A stretch of DNA of 64,000 nucleotides from Leptothoe kymatousa TAU-MAC 1615 (GCF_018739865.1 NZ_JADOER010000004.1:751067-815066); one strand, 5' to 3'. Positions 18,016-27,693 are shown, counted from the stretch's first letter. Numbers and translations are program-made. Notes: generated from the sequence alone by a model not told the origin.

Positions 18016-19530
18016 CTAATAGGACCACAGCTGGGGGACGACTTGATTCAGTAGTTGTCGTACCGTATTATTCGCCGCTCTGGCGGCTTGAATGTGGGGC
18101 TCATCCGGCACAATTGGCGTAATCTCTGCTGTTGTTCCCATGTCTAGCAAATCCACTACCCGATTGGCGGCCTCCAGCCCGGTCACATAGGCCTTTTCCT
18201 GGGACCAGGACCCATGGCGGGTAACAATCCAATCGCCACCCATAAAGACATTGTCGAAACTTGTTGTCCCTGGCAGCAAATAGCGATAGCTGCCGGGGGC
18301 AAAGTGGCTCACCCCTTGGGAAATTCTGACCACGGCCTGATCCACTACGTTGGCGTCTCCAAAGGCCGGAATGCAGCCCGCTAAATCCTTTTGGGTGAGC
18401 TCAACAATTTGGGTGTCGCTGAGGGGCAAAAGCTGGTTGGCGTGGTAATAGTCCACCTCAATCACGCTGCCCGGCTCGTTTTTATATTCATCGTGGAGTT
18501 CATTCAGGTCAAAGAATGTCCAGCCCGTGGTTGGGTGAAAGCCAAAGCACGCATTCGACGGCAGGGGCACATCAATTTTGCGATCAAACCACAGACGGGT
18601 GGCCAGCACATCCACCCCACCCAGGTTTTGTAAGTCTCTAAATTCGGTGCGATCGCGCAGGGCCTCACTGCCCGCCACAATCTTTTTCATGCCGGTAATG
18701 CCCACCGAGAAAATCACCGCATCGGCGTCAAACTGTTCGTCGCCGTCCACACCAGAACAAACAACGCCCGTGACCCGATTGTTCTCGGTTTGGATATCGC
18801 TCACACGCTTATGGGCCAACACCTTACCCCCGGCCGCTTCGATGCGGTCTACCCAGGGGCGGAAAATCATCTCCCCCACGGTGCCACGACACCAGCGCAC
18901 ATCAAAGTCTGGCTGGTGGGCCAAAATAAAGTAGTAGAGCATGCCCAGGGCGGCAGCGGCAGAACATTGTTCCCCGGGGGCGAACAGCCCCACCAGCAAC
19001 ATGGGTTCAAAGGATTCTTTATACAGACGTTCGGTGACGCCATACTGTCTAAACAACTGTCGGGCCGACATGCCGTCGTACCGCTTCCAGGCATCATCGG
19101 AGTTATCAAAATCGATGACGGCATAGAGCAGCGGCAGTGCCGACATGCGATCCGCCAGGGGCAACCGCTTAAACTGGGTGTAGGCAAAGGTGCCCCAGGG
19201 GCTGGGCAGGTAGGGCATCATTTGGAACAATGGCGATTCTACCTCTAACCCTGCCGGTGAATATTGGGAGGAGCGGGTGTAGGGGGTGAAGGGCTGAATC
19301 TCTAGCTCGTCCACCAGGGAAAAAATATTGTTGTAGGGATACCAAAACCCGTGGATGCCGGCTTCTACGGAGCGGCCCCCTGGGGTTTTCCAACCGGCCA
19401 CCAAACCACCAGGTTGGGCTCCTGCCTCCAGCAGGGTAACGTTATAGCCCTGCTTGGCTAAATGATAGGTGGCCCCTAGGCCCGCCCAGCCCGCTCCAAC
19501 GACGATGACATTTTTCCCAGCTGCGTTCAT
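18016..19530 (-). CDS. FAD-dependent amine oxidase/desaturase-like protein in tocopherol operon
   Basis: 504 residues. The N-terminal dinucleotide-binding motif is VIVVGAGWAGLGATYHLAKQ, followed by the flavin contact EAGAQPGGL. The C-terminal FAD motif is NVFMGGDWIVTRHGSWSQEK. This is the architecture of phytoene/zeta-carotene desaturases and plant-like amine oxidases, but it lacks close similarity to CrtP or CrtQ in what I can recall. It is third in an operon after the tocopherol methyltransferase and the phytyltransferase (74 nt gap), so a role in prenylquinone or chlorophyll-phytol metabolism is possible. Reaction unknown. Confidence 0.8.
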   Translation of the reverse strand: MNAAGKNVIVVGAGWAGLGATYHLAKQGYNVTLLEAGAQPGGLVAGWKTPGGRSVEAGIHGFWYPYNNIFSLVDELEIQPFTPYTRSSQYSPAGLEVESPLFQMMPYLPSPWGTFAYTQFKRLPLADRMSALPLLYAVIDFDNSDDAWKRYDGMSARQLFRQYGVTERLYKESFEPMLLVGLFAPGEQCSAAAALGMLYYFILAHQPDFDVRWCRGTVGEMIFRPWVDRIEAAGGKVLAHKRVSDIQTENNRVTGVVCSGVDGDEQFDADAVIFSVGITGMKKIVAGSEALRDRTEFRDLQNLGGVDVLATRLWFDRKIDVPLPSNACFGFHPTTGWTFFDLNELHDEYKNEPGSVIEVDYYHANQLLPLSDTQIVELTQKDLAGCIPAFGDANVVDQAVVRISQGVSHFAPGSYRYLLPGTTSFDNVFMGGDWIVTRHGSWSQEKAYVTGLEAANRVVDLLDMGTTAEITPIVPDEPHIQAARAANNTVRQLLNQVVPQLWSY

Positions 19531-19604
19531 GAATTGCCCACCAGACTACTTTTGTACTGTAGACCAGAAGCTTCTTTGGTGCAGCGGTGCTCTGGGCGGG
19601 CGCT

Positions 19605-20561
19605 CTATTGACCCAGAATGCAGGCCATGGGAAACAAGAGATATTCTAGGAAAAACAGTCGCCAGATAAATTGGTAAAACTGTTTGATGTGAGACTTTTG
19701 GGCTAACTTGACCTGTCGCGCCCGCCATAGCAGCATGCCTAAAAGCCCCAGGTGGGTGATGCTGAGGAAATCGACATTCACCGCAGACAGACTGGTGAAG
19801 GCCAGGGCCACCAGCATTGCATAGCCGCCCACCAGCACCCAAAGCGATAGGTTAAACACGAAGGTTGGCCCTAAACGCACGGTCAAGGTGCGGATGTGGA
19901 ACTGGCGATCGCCTTCTAAATCGGGGATGTCTTTGAACAGTGCGATCGCAACTGAAAACAGCACCACAAACCCGGTCAGGGCCCATACCTCCGCCGGAAT
20001 CGCCGGCCCCGATACTGGGCTAAACCCGCGGCGAAAGTGGGTGAAAAATCCCAAATTTACAATCAGCCCCCGCACCCCAAAAATGCACAGGGCGGCCCAA
20101 AAGGGAAAGCGCTTCAGCCGGAGCGGTGGCAAGGAATAGACCGTGCCAATCACCATGCTGGAAAGGACCGTGGCGAACAGGATCGGCCCCTGCACCGCCG
20201 ATAGGGCCAGGGCTAAGGCCCCCAGCACCCCCACAATGCGCCGCCCCATGGCCACAGAAAATGCGCCGGAGGCCAGGGGCAGTTTGGGTTTGTTGATGCG
20301 GTCGATGGCAATGTCCGTTAGCTGGTTGAGGCCAACAATGTACACATTGGCGCAGAGACTGGGGACCAACGCCGCCAAAATTAACCCCACGGCCCGACCT
20401 AGGGATAGGCTCTCCGCTGCCAGGGCCCAGGCCATAATCCCCAAGGCCCCCACGCTAAGGCTGGTGCCCACAATGGTGTGGGGGCGGGCAAAGGCCCATA
20501 GCGATCGCAGCCAGCGGGTTAGGGAAAACGAGTCGGTTTGTTGCTTTAGCTTGGTGACCAT
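19605..20561 (-). CDS. hpt: Homogentisate phytyltransferase
   Basis: A UbiA-family prenyltransferase that condenses homogentisate with phytyl diphosphate, giving MPBQ, the committed step of tocopherol synthesis (VTE2; slr1736 in Synechocystis). 318 residues with about 8-9 membrane spans. The two Asp-rich motifs that bind Mg-diphosphate are NQLTDIAIDRINKPKLP (79-95) and KDIPDLEGDRQFHIRTL (210-226). The start lies 2 nt after the tocopherol methyltransferase stop. The neighbours make the VTE2 assignment much more likely than a plastoquinone-type or chlorophyll-type UbiA enzyme. Confidence 0.93.
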   Translation of the reverse strand: MVTKLKQQTDSFSLTRWLRSLWAFARPHTIVGTSLSVGALGIMAWALAAESLSLGRAVGLILAALVPSLCANVYIVGLNQLTDIAIDRINKPKLPLASGAFSVAMGRRIVGVLGALALALSAVQGPILFATVLSSMVIGTVYSLPPLRLKRFPFWAALCIFGVRGLIVNLGFFTHFRRGFSPVSGPAIPAEVWALTGFVVLFSVAIALFKDIPDLEGDRQFHIRTLTVRLGPTFVFNLSLWVLVGGYAMLVALAFTSLSAVNVDFLSITHLGLLGMLLWRARQVKLAQKSHIKQFYQFIWRLFFLEYLLFPMACILGQ

Positions 20562-20563
20562 GG

Positions 20564-21457
20564 CTACTCCCCTGCCTTAATGCCGGTTAACAACCCATAG
20601 CGAATCAGACCTGTGCCATAGCCCGTCATCATCAGTGGAATTGCGATCGCCCCCTCTACGGTTTGCCATCCGGCGGTGCAAATGCCCCAGAGTACCTGGG
20701 GGTTAAGGGCCGATTTCACCACATCCTGCCAAAACGGAGCCACCGCCCGAGACCAGTCCGCCGTTTGCACCGATTGCAACGGTAAGGCCGCAGCCATGGC
20801 CTGATAGTCTTCTAAGGAAATCACATAGGGCAGATGATATAGCCTATAGATTTGCTCCAGGTGCTGCTGTTCCGCCACCGTCAGGGGCGGCTGGGCAGGC
20901 CGATGGCACCAGGTGGCCATCAACAGGGTGCCCCCCGGCTTTAGCACCCGACAACATTCACGCAGAAACCGTTCTTTGTCGGGCATATGCTCGCCACTTT
21001 CCAAAGACCAAACCAAATCAAAACTATTGTCCGCAAAGGGCATCGCCAGGGCATCGGCCACCTGAAACTGCACATGGTCCCCCAGCCCGGCGCCCCTGGC
21101 CCGAGTTTTGGCCCGCTCTGCCTGGACCGGGCTCAGGGTAATGCCTGTGGCCGTGGCCCGATATTTACTAGCCAAATAGAGGGTGCTACCGCCAATGCCG
21201 CAGCCCACGTCTAATATTGATTGGGGCCTGTCCACCTGGCCCCAGCGCAAAATTTCTTCTATCAGCTCCTGCTGCGCTGCTTGGGGGCTTTCCACTGTGG
21301 CGCAACCATCCACACCATAGTAGCCATGGTGCATGTGCTCACCCCATACCTGCTCCCATAGCTGCGAGGACTGATCGTAGAACCGCTGGATACGTTCCGT
21401 AAGGGGTGGAGCCCCAGATGGGGACACACCGGGGGCAACAGTGGAGGATGGCGTCAT
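20564..21457 (-). CDS. Gamma-tocopherol methyltransferase
   Basis: A SAM-dependent methyltransferase that converts gamma- to alpha-tocopherol (VTE4, like Synechocystis slr0089). 297 residues from the ATG at 21457; the frame is open to 21574 but that would run into the divergent HPPD promoter. Family hallmarks: FYDQSSQLWEQVWGEHMHHG near the N-terminus, the SAM motif ILDVGCGIGGSTLYLA, and VWSLESGEHMPDKERFL. These match the tocopherol rather than the MPBQ methyltransferase (VTE3), which is not in this window. First gene of the minus-strand operon. Confidence 0.9.
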   Translation of the reverse strand: MTPSSTVAPGVSPSGAPPLTERIQRFYDQSSQLWEQVWGEHMHHGYYGVDGCATVESPQAAQQELIEEILRWGQVDRPQSILDVGCGIGGSTLYLASKYRATATGITLSPVQAERAKTRARGAGLGDHVQFQVADALAMPFADNSFDLVWSLESGEHMPDKERFLRECCRVLKPGGTLLMATWCHRPAQPPLTVAEQQHLEQIYRLYHLPYVISLEDYQAMAAALPLQSVQTADWSRAVAPFWQDVVKSALNPQVLWGICTAGWQTVEGAIAIPLMMTGYGTGLIRYGLLTGIKAGE

Positions 21458-21641
21458 GGCGGGTAAGGTAGGTGTTACTGCCAGGGTATGTCTATTTTTA
21501 AGAAAGCCTCGACGGATTTCTAAATTTATTAAGACCTCCAAGCCTGTTGTTAAGGAAACGAGCAGTTCAAGCAAATCGCATTACCCTAGCAATCAGAAGC
21601 CGTTTGATTTAAAGGCGTTTGATTGCCCCATGCTCGCATCT
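21458..21641. promoter_or_regulatory. Divergent tocopherol promoter region
   Basis: About 184 nt separate the chosen starts of the methyltransferase and HPPD genes, so both tocopherol operons must be driven from here. Both coding frames stay open through part of it, but the N-terminal sequences they would add are not conserved in composition. No clear -10/-35 pair can be assigned by eye. Confidence 0.45.
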
Positions 21642-22706
21642 ATGAAAATTGATCACATCCACTTTTTTGTTGAAGATGCGATTGCCCAACGGCGCTGGTT
21701 TGCAAACTACCTAGGTTGGACGCCCGAGAAAAGTCTGATTTTGCCGGACCGCATGGTGGAAATTCTTCGCTATCGCCATACGTTCTTTGTTGTTTCCTCT
21801 CCCCGTCGGGCCGATAGCCCCGTTGCTGACTACCTCAGACACCATCCCCCTGGGGTGGCGGATGTTGCCATTGCGGTGGACGATCTGGCGGCCATGTTTA
21901 GTCGAGTCAAGGCAAAACAGCACACCTCCGGGTCGTTTGCCACTATCCTCGACCATCTCACCGATTTACGCCATCAAACCCATTCCCCAGTATGGACCAG
22001 AATTGAGGGATGGCCGGGGATTCAGCATACCCTAATTGAACATCAGCCCCCTGCAACATACCCCTTGAAGCATTTGCCGCAGGCACCACAGGATATCGAT
22101 CATGTGGTGCTAAATGTGCCCCAGGGGCAACTGCAGGCGGCAACGACGTTTTATCAACATCTGTTGGGGTTACAAAAACAACAAAGTTTTAAAATTCAAA
22201 CGGACCGTTCTGGGTTACAAAGCCAGGTTCTCTTTTGTCCAGAGAACCAGGTTTATCTCAATATCAATGAGCCCACATCAAAAAACTCACAAATTCAAAC
22301 TTTTTTAGATGTGAATCAGGGGGCTGGCATTCAGCATATTGCCCTCCATGGCGACCCCATTGTCGCTACGGTGGCAGCGCTCCGTCGGAGAGGCATGGCG
22401 CTGCTGGCCGTGTCCCGCGCTTATTACGATCAGCTACAGCAGCGGTTACAAACCTGCCCCAGGGTGCCCATGGGGGCTGAAGAATGGCAACAGATTGTTG
22501 AACAACAGATCCTGATCGACTGGCAGTTGCAAAAGCCAGAGTCCTTGTTATTGCAAACGTTTACCCGCCCAATTTTTGCCAAAAATCACTTTTTCTTTGA
22601 GTTTATTGAGCGTCGTTGTGCCGCAAAAGGCTTTGGTGAGGGGAACTTTTTAGCCCTGTATCAAGCAATAGAAGCCGCCGAAGCAGAGGTCTTGGGTGTG
22701 CGATGA
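21642..22706 (+). CDS. hppD: 4-hydroxyphenylpyruvate dioxygenase
   Basis: Makes homogentisate, the aromatic head group of tocopherol, from 4-hydroxyphenylpyruvate; non-heme Fe(II) enzyme. 354 residues from MKIDHIHFFVEDA, which aligns with the start of Synechocystis slr0090; an ATG at 21630 is the alternative. The iron ligands fall in IDHVVLNV (first His), GIQHIALHG (second His) and FFFEFIERR (Glu). The C-terminal AKGFGEGNFLALYQAIE is characteristic. The cyanobacterial enzymes are divergent from plant HPPDs. It overlaps the tocopherol cyclase start by 4 nt (ATGA). Confidence 0.92.
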   Translation: MKIDHIHFFVEDAIAQRRWFANYLGWTPEKSLILPDRMVEILRYRHTFFVVSSPRRADSPVADYLRHHPPGVADVAIAVDDLAAMFSRVKAKQHTSGSFATILDHLTDLRHQTHSPVWTRIEGWPGIQHTLIEHQPPATYPLKHLPQAPQDIDHVVLNVPQGQLQAATTFYQHLLGLQKQQSFKIQTDRSGLQSQVLFCPENQVYLNINEPTSKNSQIQTFLDVNQGAGIQHIALHGDPIVATVAALRRRGMALLAVSRAYYDQLQQRLQTCPRVPMGAEEWQQIVEQQILIDWQLQKPESLLLQTFTRPIFAKNHFFFEFIERRCAAKGFGEGNFLALYQAIEAAEAEVLGVR

Positions 22707-23806
22707 GGTCATCCCCCCCTGTGCCCCACAGTGGATATCACTGGGATAGTCGCCAACACCCCTTTTTTGAAGGCTGGTACTACCGTCTGACGCTGCCCGA
22801 CAGCCAGTCCATTGCCTTTATGTATTCTCTCCAAGACCCAAAGCAGCCCACCCTGGCCACTGGAGGGGCGGTCCAAATTCTGGGGCCAGACGAACAGTAT
22901 TTTTGTCGCGCCTTGCCGGATGTCGCTACATTTTGGGCCTGGAAACATAACTTGGGCCATGGCCAGCGTCGCCATGGTGCCATGGAAGAAGGCTACGAGG
23001 CCACGGCCACTGTGCACAAAGGCCAATTTTGGGACCCCGCCACCCACCGCATTGTCCGGTGGCATTATGCCATAGAGCCGATTTATACCTGGGGGACGCC
23101 CACCCCAAAATCCACCGCCGGCTGGATGTCTCATTTACAGATTTTTGAACCGGGTTGGCAAGTGCTGATGGCCCACGGTCTCGCCACGGGCTGGTTTGAA
23201 TGGGCCCCTCGGGACATCGCTCGCCAGGCTGCCGCAGATCTAGGCTCCCCAAACCCAACCAACATCGGGGGCTGTGGGGCTGGTCTTCCCAGACGGTTTG
23301 AGTTTACCCAAGTACCTGCCTATGCCGAAAAAAACTGGGGTGGGGCATTTCCGAAAAAATGGTTTTGGATTCAGTGCAACGCCTTTGAACATGAACCGGA
23401 TCTTTCCATTACGTGCGGCGGTGGTATTCGCCAAACGTTGGGTTTTCAAGAATCCGTTGGCATGGTAGGCATTCACCACCAAGGACAGTTTTATGAGTTT
23501 GTTCCTTGGAACGGACAAATTACCTGGCAAGTGTCTCCCTGGGGCCATTGGCGAGTGTGGGCAGAACAACCCCACTATCGAGTGGAAATAGTGGGCCACA
23601 CAGACCTAGACGGAGTGCGCATACAGGTGCCCACCGCCCATGGGTTGCAGTATCAATGCCGTGATACTACCCGGGGGATTTTATCCATTAATCTTTGGCA
23701 AAAGCGAAGACAGTTATTGATCTTAGGTGCCCATAGCAACCAGGCCGGCTTAGAAGTCGGCGGCGACTGGAAAACTGAATGGACGGTAGGCCCTAGGCCA
23801 GCCTGA
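22703..23806 (+). CDS. Tocopherol cyclase
   Basis: Closes the chromanol ring of tocopherol (VTE1; slr1737 in Synechocystis). 367 residues, the usual size for cyanobacterial members. Conserved stretches visible: HSGYHWDSRQHPFFEGWYYR at the N-terminus, AVQILGPDEQYF, AYAEKNWGGAFPKKWFWIQC in the centre, and CRDTTRGI and AGLEVGGDW at the C-terminus. Translationally coupled to hppD. With the divergent operon it supplies four of the five core tocopherol steps; only the MPBQ methyltransferase is missing here. Confidence 0.93.
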   Translation: MRSSPPVPHSGYHWDSRQHPFFEGWYYRLTLPDSQSIAFMYSLQDPKQPTLATGGAVQILGPDEQYFCRALPDVATFWAWKHNLGHGQRRHGAMEEGYEATATVHKGQFWDPATHRIVRWHYAIEPIYTWGTPTPKSTAGWMSHLQIFEPGWQVLMAHGLATGWFEWAPRDIARQAAADLGSPNPTNIGGCGAGLPRRFEFTQVPAYAEKNWGGAFPKKWFWIQCNAFEHEPDLSITCGGGIRQTLGFQESVGMVGIHHQGQFYEFVPWNGQITWQVSPWGHWRVWAEQPHYRVEIVGHTDLDGVRIQVPTAHGLQYQCRDTTRGILSINLWQKRRQLLILGAHSNQAGLEVGGDWKTEWTVGPRPA

Positions 23807-23856
23807 TTGCTGTTGACATTTGCCGTAATACATGGTGCTACGGACTGGATAGCTGT

Positions 23857-24072
23857 CTAATATTCTGGCAGCTTAGCGCGCTGGGCTTTTTTCTCTAAGC
23901 CGCGCTGCAACAGTTCATACTTAAGTAGAGCCGCATTCGGATCTAGCAATGCCTCTGACCTTGCACCTTTAGGGCGCACAAAATCCCGTGAATCGTCTGG
24001 CTGGGAGAGAACTTTCTTGGAAAACGAGAGAAAGACAATCGCGAAAACGATAATTGCTGGAAAAAGTGTCAT
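23857..24072 (-). CDS. Small single-span membrane protein, unknown
   Basis: 71 residues. The start at 24072 has AGGAG 6 nt upstream. One N-terminal membrane span (TLFPAIIVFAIVFLSFS) is followed by a hydrophilic tail with an EALLDPNAALLKYELLQRGL helix. No cysteines or cofactor motifs. It is convergent with the tocopherol cyclase gene (50 nt apart). The good ribosome-binding site and composition support a real gene, but I do not recognise a family. Confidence 0.72.
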   Translation of the reverse strand: MTLFPAIIVFAIVFLSFSKKVLSQPDDSRDFVRPKGARSEALLDPNAALLKYELLQRGLEKKAQRAKLPEY

Positions 24073-24527
24073 GGGAACTCCTTGTAGAGTCAGAAAGATC
24101 AAGACGATGATCCAGGTTCCCCCTAAATCACCCTAAAAATATAAACTCCTCATTTCGATCGCCTATGGGTGGTTGATGCGCCTAAACATTGCCATATCGC
24201 TGTCTACCCTTGACATGGTGTTGTCTATCCAAATCAGAAGGTGAGGGGGATAATGCCGATTGGGTTATCTCCTCAATTGGTAGCGATATTGTTATTGTTT
24301 TTTAATTATGATGATCTGTTTTGATAATGCCCTGGTTTCCAAAAATAGGTAATCACTCTTAGCTTTTCTTTACGCTATTGGACAAGCTTACGTACATAGA
24401 TTCACTGAATATGGAGAGAGTGAGGGGGCAGGGCAACAATAAACATCCAGGCAAAGGGCGCCAGTAGGGGGATTTATTTAGGTGCAACCCCCTGGGCGGC
24501 GCGATCGCATTGTCGATACCAATAAAA
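24073..24527. other. Intergenic region upstream of the small membrane protein
   Basis: AT-rich, no gene seen. It must contain the promoter of the small membrane protein. A HIP1 GCGATCGC is at about 24501. No terminator is seen other than the crtI hairpin listed next. Confidence 0.4.
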
Positions 24528-24557
24528 AAGCGACAGGGCCCAACAGCCCTGTCGCTT
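24528..24557 (-). terminator. Intrinsic terminator of the CrtI-type gene
   Basis: AAGCGACAGGGC (24528-24539) and GCCCTGTCGCTT (24546-24557) form a perfect 12-bp stem with a 6-nt loop. On the minus strand it is followed by a run of T. It lies 24 nt past the stop of the desaturase-like gene. Confidence 0.92.
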
Positions 24558-24580
24558 GCACTAAATGATGGGTCAGCAGC

Positions 24581-26227
24581 TTAGACGAGAGAAGCCGCTT
24601 TTGTCTCAGGTGCGCCGCCCACCACTTCGGGGGCAATGTCAAAGTCTTCAGCCACCAGCCGCGCGGTCATTTTTGCAGACATCATCACGCTGGGTGTGCC
24701 CGCACCGGGCTGTGTGCCCGCACCCACGATATACAGGTTATTAATGTCTTCACTGCGATTGTGGGGGCGGAAGAATGCCGACTGGACCAGCAAAGGCTCA
24801 GGGCCAAAAGCATTGCCCAGACGGGCATCCAGTGTTTTCTCGAAATAGTCTGGCGTAATGTAGCTACAGTGGACCAAACGCTCCTTAATGTTGGGCAGAA
24901 ACCCTCGCTCATCCATGTAGGTGAGAACTTTGTCCTTAAGTTTGTCGCCCATGTCATCCCAGTCCAGTCCCGAGCCATTGTGGGGAACCGGCACCAAAAT
25001 GTAGGCGGCGTGGTGACCCTCGGGGGCCAGGGATGGATCGGTCAAGGTGGGCAGGTGCACATATTGGGAATAGTCTTTGGGCATAATTTTGCGGCCAAAG
25101 ATATCTTTTAGGAGTTCCTCGTAACGGGGGCCGAGGATAATGTTGTGGTGCCGCAGCTTGGCATCTTCGTTGCCGTCGGCCTTAAAGCCCAGGTACAGAA
25201 CAAATGCCGACATGGACTGCTGGGTGACCTTGACCCGCAGATCGCTGTTCCAGAAACGATATTTGGGCTCAATCATTTTGCCGTAGGTGGCGGCCCAATC
25301 AGCGTTGGAGACAACGGCTTCGGCGGCCATTTCTGTGCCGTTGGCTAGGGTAATGCCCTTAACGATTTTCTTGCCGTTTTCCTTAACGACATTAATCTTC
25401 TCCACCTTGGAGTTATAAATGACCTTGCCGCCGAGGTCTTCAAACTTTTTGACAAAGCCACTCACCAGGGCCCCGGTGCCGCCCATGGCAAAGTGAATGC
25501 CCCAGGTGCTTTCTACAAAGTGGATCATGGCATAGATGCCGGGCACCGATAGGGGGTTGCCGCCCACCAGCAGGGGTTCGAAGCTAAATACCTGGCGCAG
25601 CTTGTCGCTCTTAAAATATTTGCTGGTAAAGCTAAATAGGGAGCGCACCGCATCGAGCTTGAGCAGTTCGGGCACCACCCGAAGCATGTCGCCAACGGTG
25701 CCGAAGTGGGTATAGCCCAGCTCTAGAAAGCCGCGATCGAAGACCGCTTTGGCCGCGGTATGGAAACGTTGGTAGCCTTCCCAGTCGCCCGGTTCACCCA
25801 GTTCTAAAATCTGGCGTTGGGTGTTTTCGGGGTCGCTGTCGTAGTCGAAGAAGGTGCCATCATCAAAATAGATGCGGTAGAAGGGCAAGACCGGCACAAT
25901 TTTGACGTAGCGACTTGTGTTGGGGCCGCTGGTAATGCCGGATTTGATTCGCTTGCTTTCGTCAACAATCCCGTCGGGGAAGTCGGGGGAGGTGAGGTCA
26001 GCCTGGTCGCGCTCCAGGGAGAACAGTTCTTCGATAAAGTGGGGCACCGTAATGACGGTGGGGCCCATATCAAAGGTAAAACCATCCGCTCTGCGCACAT
26101 AGCCACGGCCACCGGGAGCATCCAGCATTTCTACGATGGTGGTGTCAAACCCTAGGCTCTGGAGGCGGATACCCATGGCCAGTCCACCAATGCCTGCCCC
26201 AATTACGATGGCCTGCTTACGACCCAT
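24581..26227 (-). CDS. CrtI-type phytoene desaturase/carotenoid oxidoreductase
   Basis: 548 residues from the ATG at 26227, with GGGAG 6 nt upstream. It has the FAD-binding start [20 protein letters not shown], then [18 protein letters not shown] and [18 protein letters not shown], and the C-terminal signature [18 protein letters not shown], all typical of bacterial CrtI. Most cyanobacteria desaturate phytoene with CrtP/CrtQ/CrtH, so this is either a CrtI-type phytoene desaturase or a related enzyme acting on another carotenoid. No crtB or other carotenoid gene is adjacent. The family is sure; the substrate is not. Confidence 0.85.
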   Translation of the reverse strand: MGRKQAIVIGAGIGGLAMGIRLQSLGFDTTIVEMLDAPGGRGYVRRADGFTFDMGPTVITVPHFIEELFSLERDQADLTSPDFPDGIVDESKRIKSGITSGPNTSRYVKIVPVLPFYRIYFDDGTFFDYDSDPENTQRQILELGEPGDWEGYQRFHTAAKAVFDRGFLELGYTHFGTVGDMLRVVPELLKLDAVRSLFSFTSKYFKSDKLRQVFSFEPLLVGGNPLSVPGIYAMIHFVESTWGIHFAMGGTGALVSGFVKKFEDLGGKVIYNSKVEKINVVKENGKKIVKGITLANGTEMAAEAVVSNADWAATYGKMIEPKYRFWNSDLRVKVTQQSMSAFVLYLGFKADGNEDAKLRHHNIILGPRYEELLKDIFGRKIMPKDYSQYVHLPTLTDPSLAPEGHHAAYILVPVPHNGSGLDWDDMGDKLKDKVLTYMDERGFLPNIKERLVHCSYITPDYFEKTLDARLGNAFGPEPLLVQSAFFRPHNRSEDINNLYIVGAGTQPGAGTPSVMMSAKMTARLVAEDFDIAPEVVGGAPETKAASLV

Positions 26228-26309
26228 AACCAACTCCCGTCCCAATGTAACGAACACTTAATATTTCTAGTATTGTAGCGCTGCAGGGGTGGAGTTTCCC
26301 ATGGATTCG

Positions 26310-27164
26310 TTAACCCAGTTCAAAGGTCGTGATGCCAAAGATATTGTCTAGGGGTAAGTTGGGGGCTGTTTGGGTATACATGCGGGCGGTTTCAAACACA
26401 TAGGTCATGCCGTTTTGCTGAGCTAGGGCGACGGCGGCACTATTGGGCTCGGGGACGTCTAGATAGAAAAGTTCTCCCACGGGCACCTGGGCCACTAGGG
26501 TGTGGAAAATTTCGGCTGCGATCGCAGCGCCATCGGCAAACAAAGGCCCAAGTTTATACCCCTGCTCGCAAGGGCGCAGCACTCCGTAGCCCACCAGTTT
26601 GGCCTCGTGGACCATCCCCACGGCATAATGTGCCGGATGACTACCCCACTTCTGGATAAATTCTCCGCGTTCATCGGGAAAAAATTGGCGATCGTAGTCA
26701 ATAACTAAATTGGAAGAAATGCTGGCTAGGGACACACAGCGGCTGGTGGCGTCAGTGGCCGGGGCGGTTCCTTGGTAGCGAATATTGCGGTGGGCCAGCT
26801 GAAAGCCCGACTTACGATAGTTATCTTGCTGAGCAACGACACCATCTAGGCCAATGTTTCGCCCTTGCAGATAGTCCAGGGCCGCTTGCCACAGGGCAAA
26901 GCCGTAGCCCTGGCCGCGATACCCAGGTTTGACTATATAAAACCCGATAAAGCCAAACCCGTCGCCGTACTGAACCGCAGCAATAGACGCGATGGGCTCC
27001 CCATCGAGAAAACCCATCAGAAAACCAGCGGGGTCCGCTAGATAAAAACAGTCGGCATCGTGAAGCCCCGGATTCCAGCCTTCGGCGGCGGCCCATGCGA
27101 TCGCAATATCCAATTCGGGGCGAGTCATGGGGCGAATGAGATAGCGATCAGATGTCACAGCCAC
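26310..27164 (-). CDS. GNAT-family N-acetyltransferase with second C-terminal domain
   Basis: 284 residues, about twice a simple GNAT. The N-terminal domain (about 5-130) has the acetyl-CoA loop KPGYRGQGYGFALWQAA and the downstream NYRKSGFQLAHRN strand. The C-terminal half (about 145-280) resembles the Acetyltransf_18-type domain of YitI-like proteins, including YGVLRPCEQGYKLGPLFAD. Substrate unknown. It is separated by only 22 nt from the end of the DUF1499 gene upstream, so the two may share a transcript. Confidence 0.82.
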   Translation of the reverse strand: MAVTSDRYLIRPMTRPELDIAIAWAAAEGWNPGLHDADCFYLADPAGFLMGFLDGEPIASIAAVQYGDGFGFIGFYIVKPGYRGQGYGFALWQAALDYLQGRNIGLDGVVAQQDNYRKSGFQLAHRNIRYQGTAPATDATSRCVSLASISSNLVIDYDRQFFPDERGEFIQKWGSHPAHYAVGMVHEAKLVGYGVLRPCEQGYKLGPLFADGAAIAAEIFHTLVAQVPVGELFYLDVPEPNSAAVALAQQNGMTYVFETARMYTQTAPNLPLDNIFGITTFELG

Positions 27165-27186
27165 AGGCTTTCAGCTCCTAAGTTTC

Positions 27187-27693
27187 TTACGCTCCCAAGC
27201 TTTGCAATGCCAGGCGAAACTGCTCTAGACGACGACGATTGACGCCTAGATCGGATTCCCCCAGACGAGCCGCCGAACGCATGGCAATGCCTTGGTCATC
27301 GGGCAGAAAATAAAATTCGGTATCGTCCACAAAGCCCATGAGCTTGCTGGTGAACTCCACCAAAATGTAATCATCCGTTTGGTCAATAATTTCGGTACGG
27401 GGTTGATTTTGAAGCACGGCCACCAATTTATCCCGCACGGCGTCGCGGTTCGTGGTGTAGGTAAGGGGGGCAATAAAATGTTCCTCGTCCTTGGCACTGC
27501 TGCTGACGCAGTTGGGGGATGGGGGACAATCCAGCAGCTGATTATTCTGGACACCGATATCGGCTGGGGATGTGCCCGTAAAGACCCCATTGAGCCCCGG
27601 TAAAACTGCCACCGGTGAGGCCATGGCCGGAGAACTGGTGAATACTAAGCAAACGGATACTAATAGGGGCAGAAATAAGCGAAATAATTGCAT
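27187..27693 (-). CDS. DUF1499 family secreted protein
   Basis: 168 residues from the ATG at 27693, chosen because it begins a clean signal peptide (MQLFRLFLPLLVSVCLVFTS, cleavage after AMA). The mature part has the DUF1499 features CPPSPNCVSS, DYILVEFTSKLMGFVDDTEF, RSAARLGESDLGVNRRRLE. Proteins of this family are widespread in cyanobacteria and plastids; no activity is established. Divergent from the small lipoprotein gene (71 nt between starts). Confidence 0.87.
   Translation of the reverse strand: MQLFRLFLPLLVSVCLVFTSSPAMASPVAVLPGLNGVFTGTSPADIGVQNNQLLDCPPSPNCVSSSAKDEEHFIAPLTYTTNRDAVRDKLVAVLQNQPRTEIIDQTDDYILVEFTSKLMGFVDDTEFYFLPDDQGIAMRSAARLGESDLGVNRRRLEQFRLALQSLGA

Noticed and set aside
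21441..21641. N-terminal extension of HPPD by 67 residues
   Set aside because: The extension lies in the divergent promoter and is rich in Arg/Lys/Ser unlike HPPD starts; conserved alignment begins at MKIDHIHFF.
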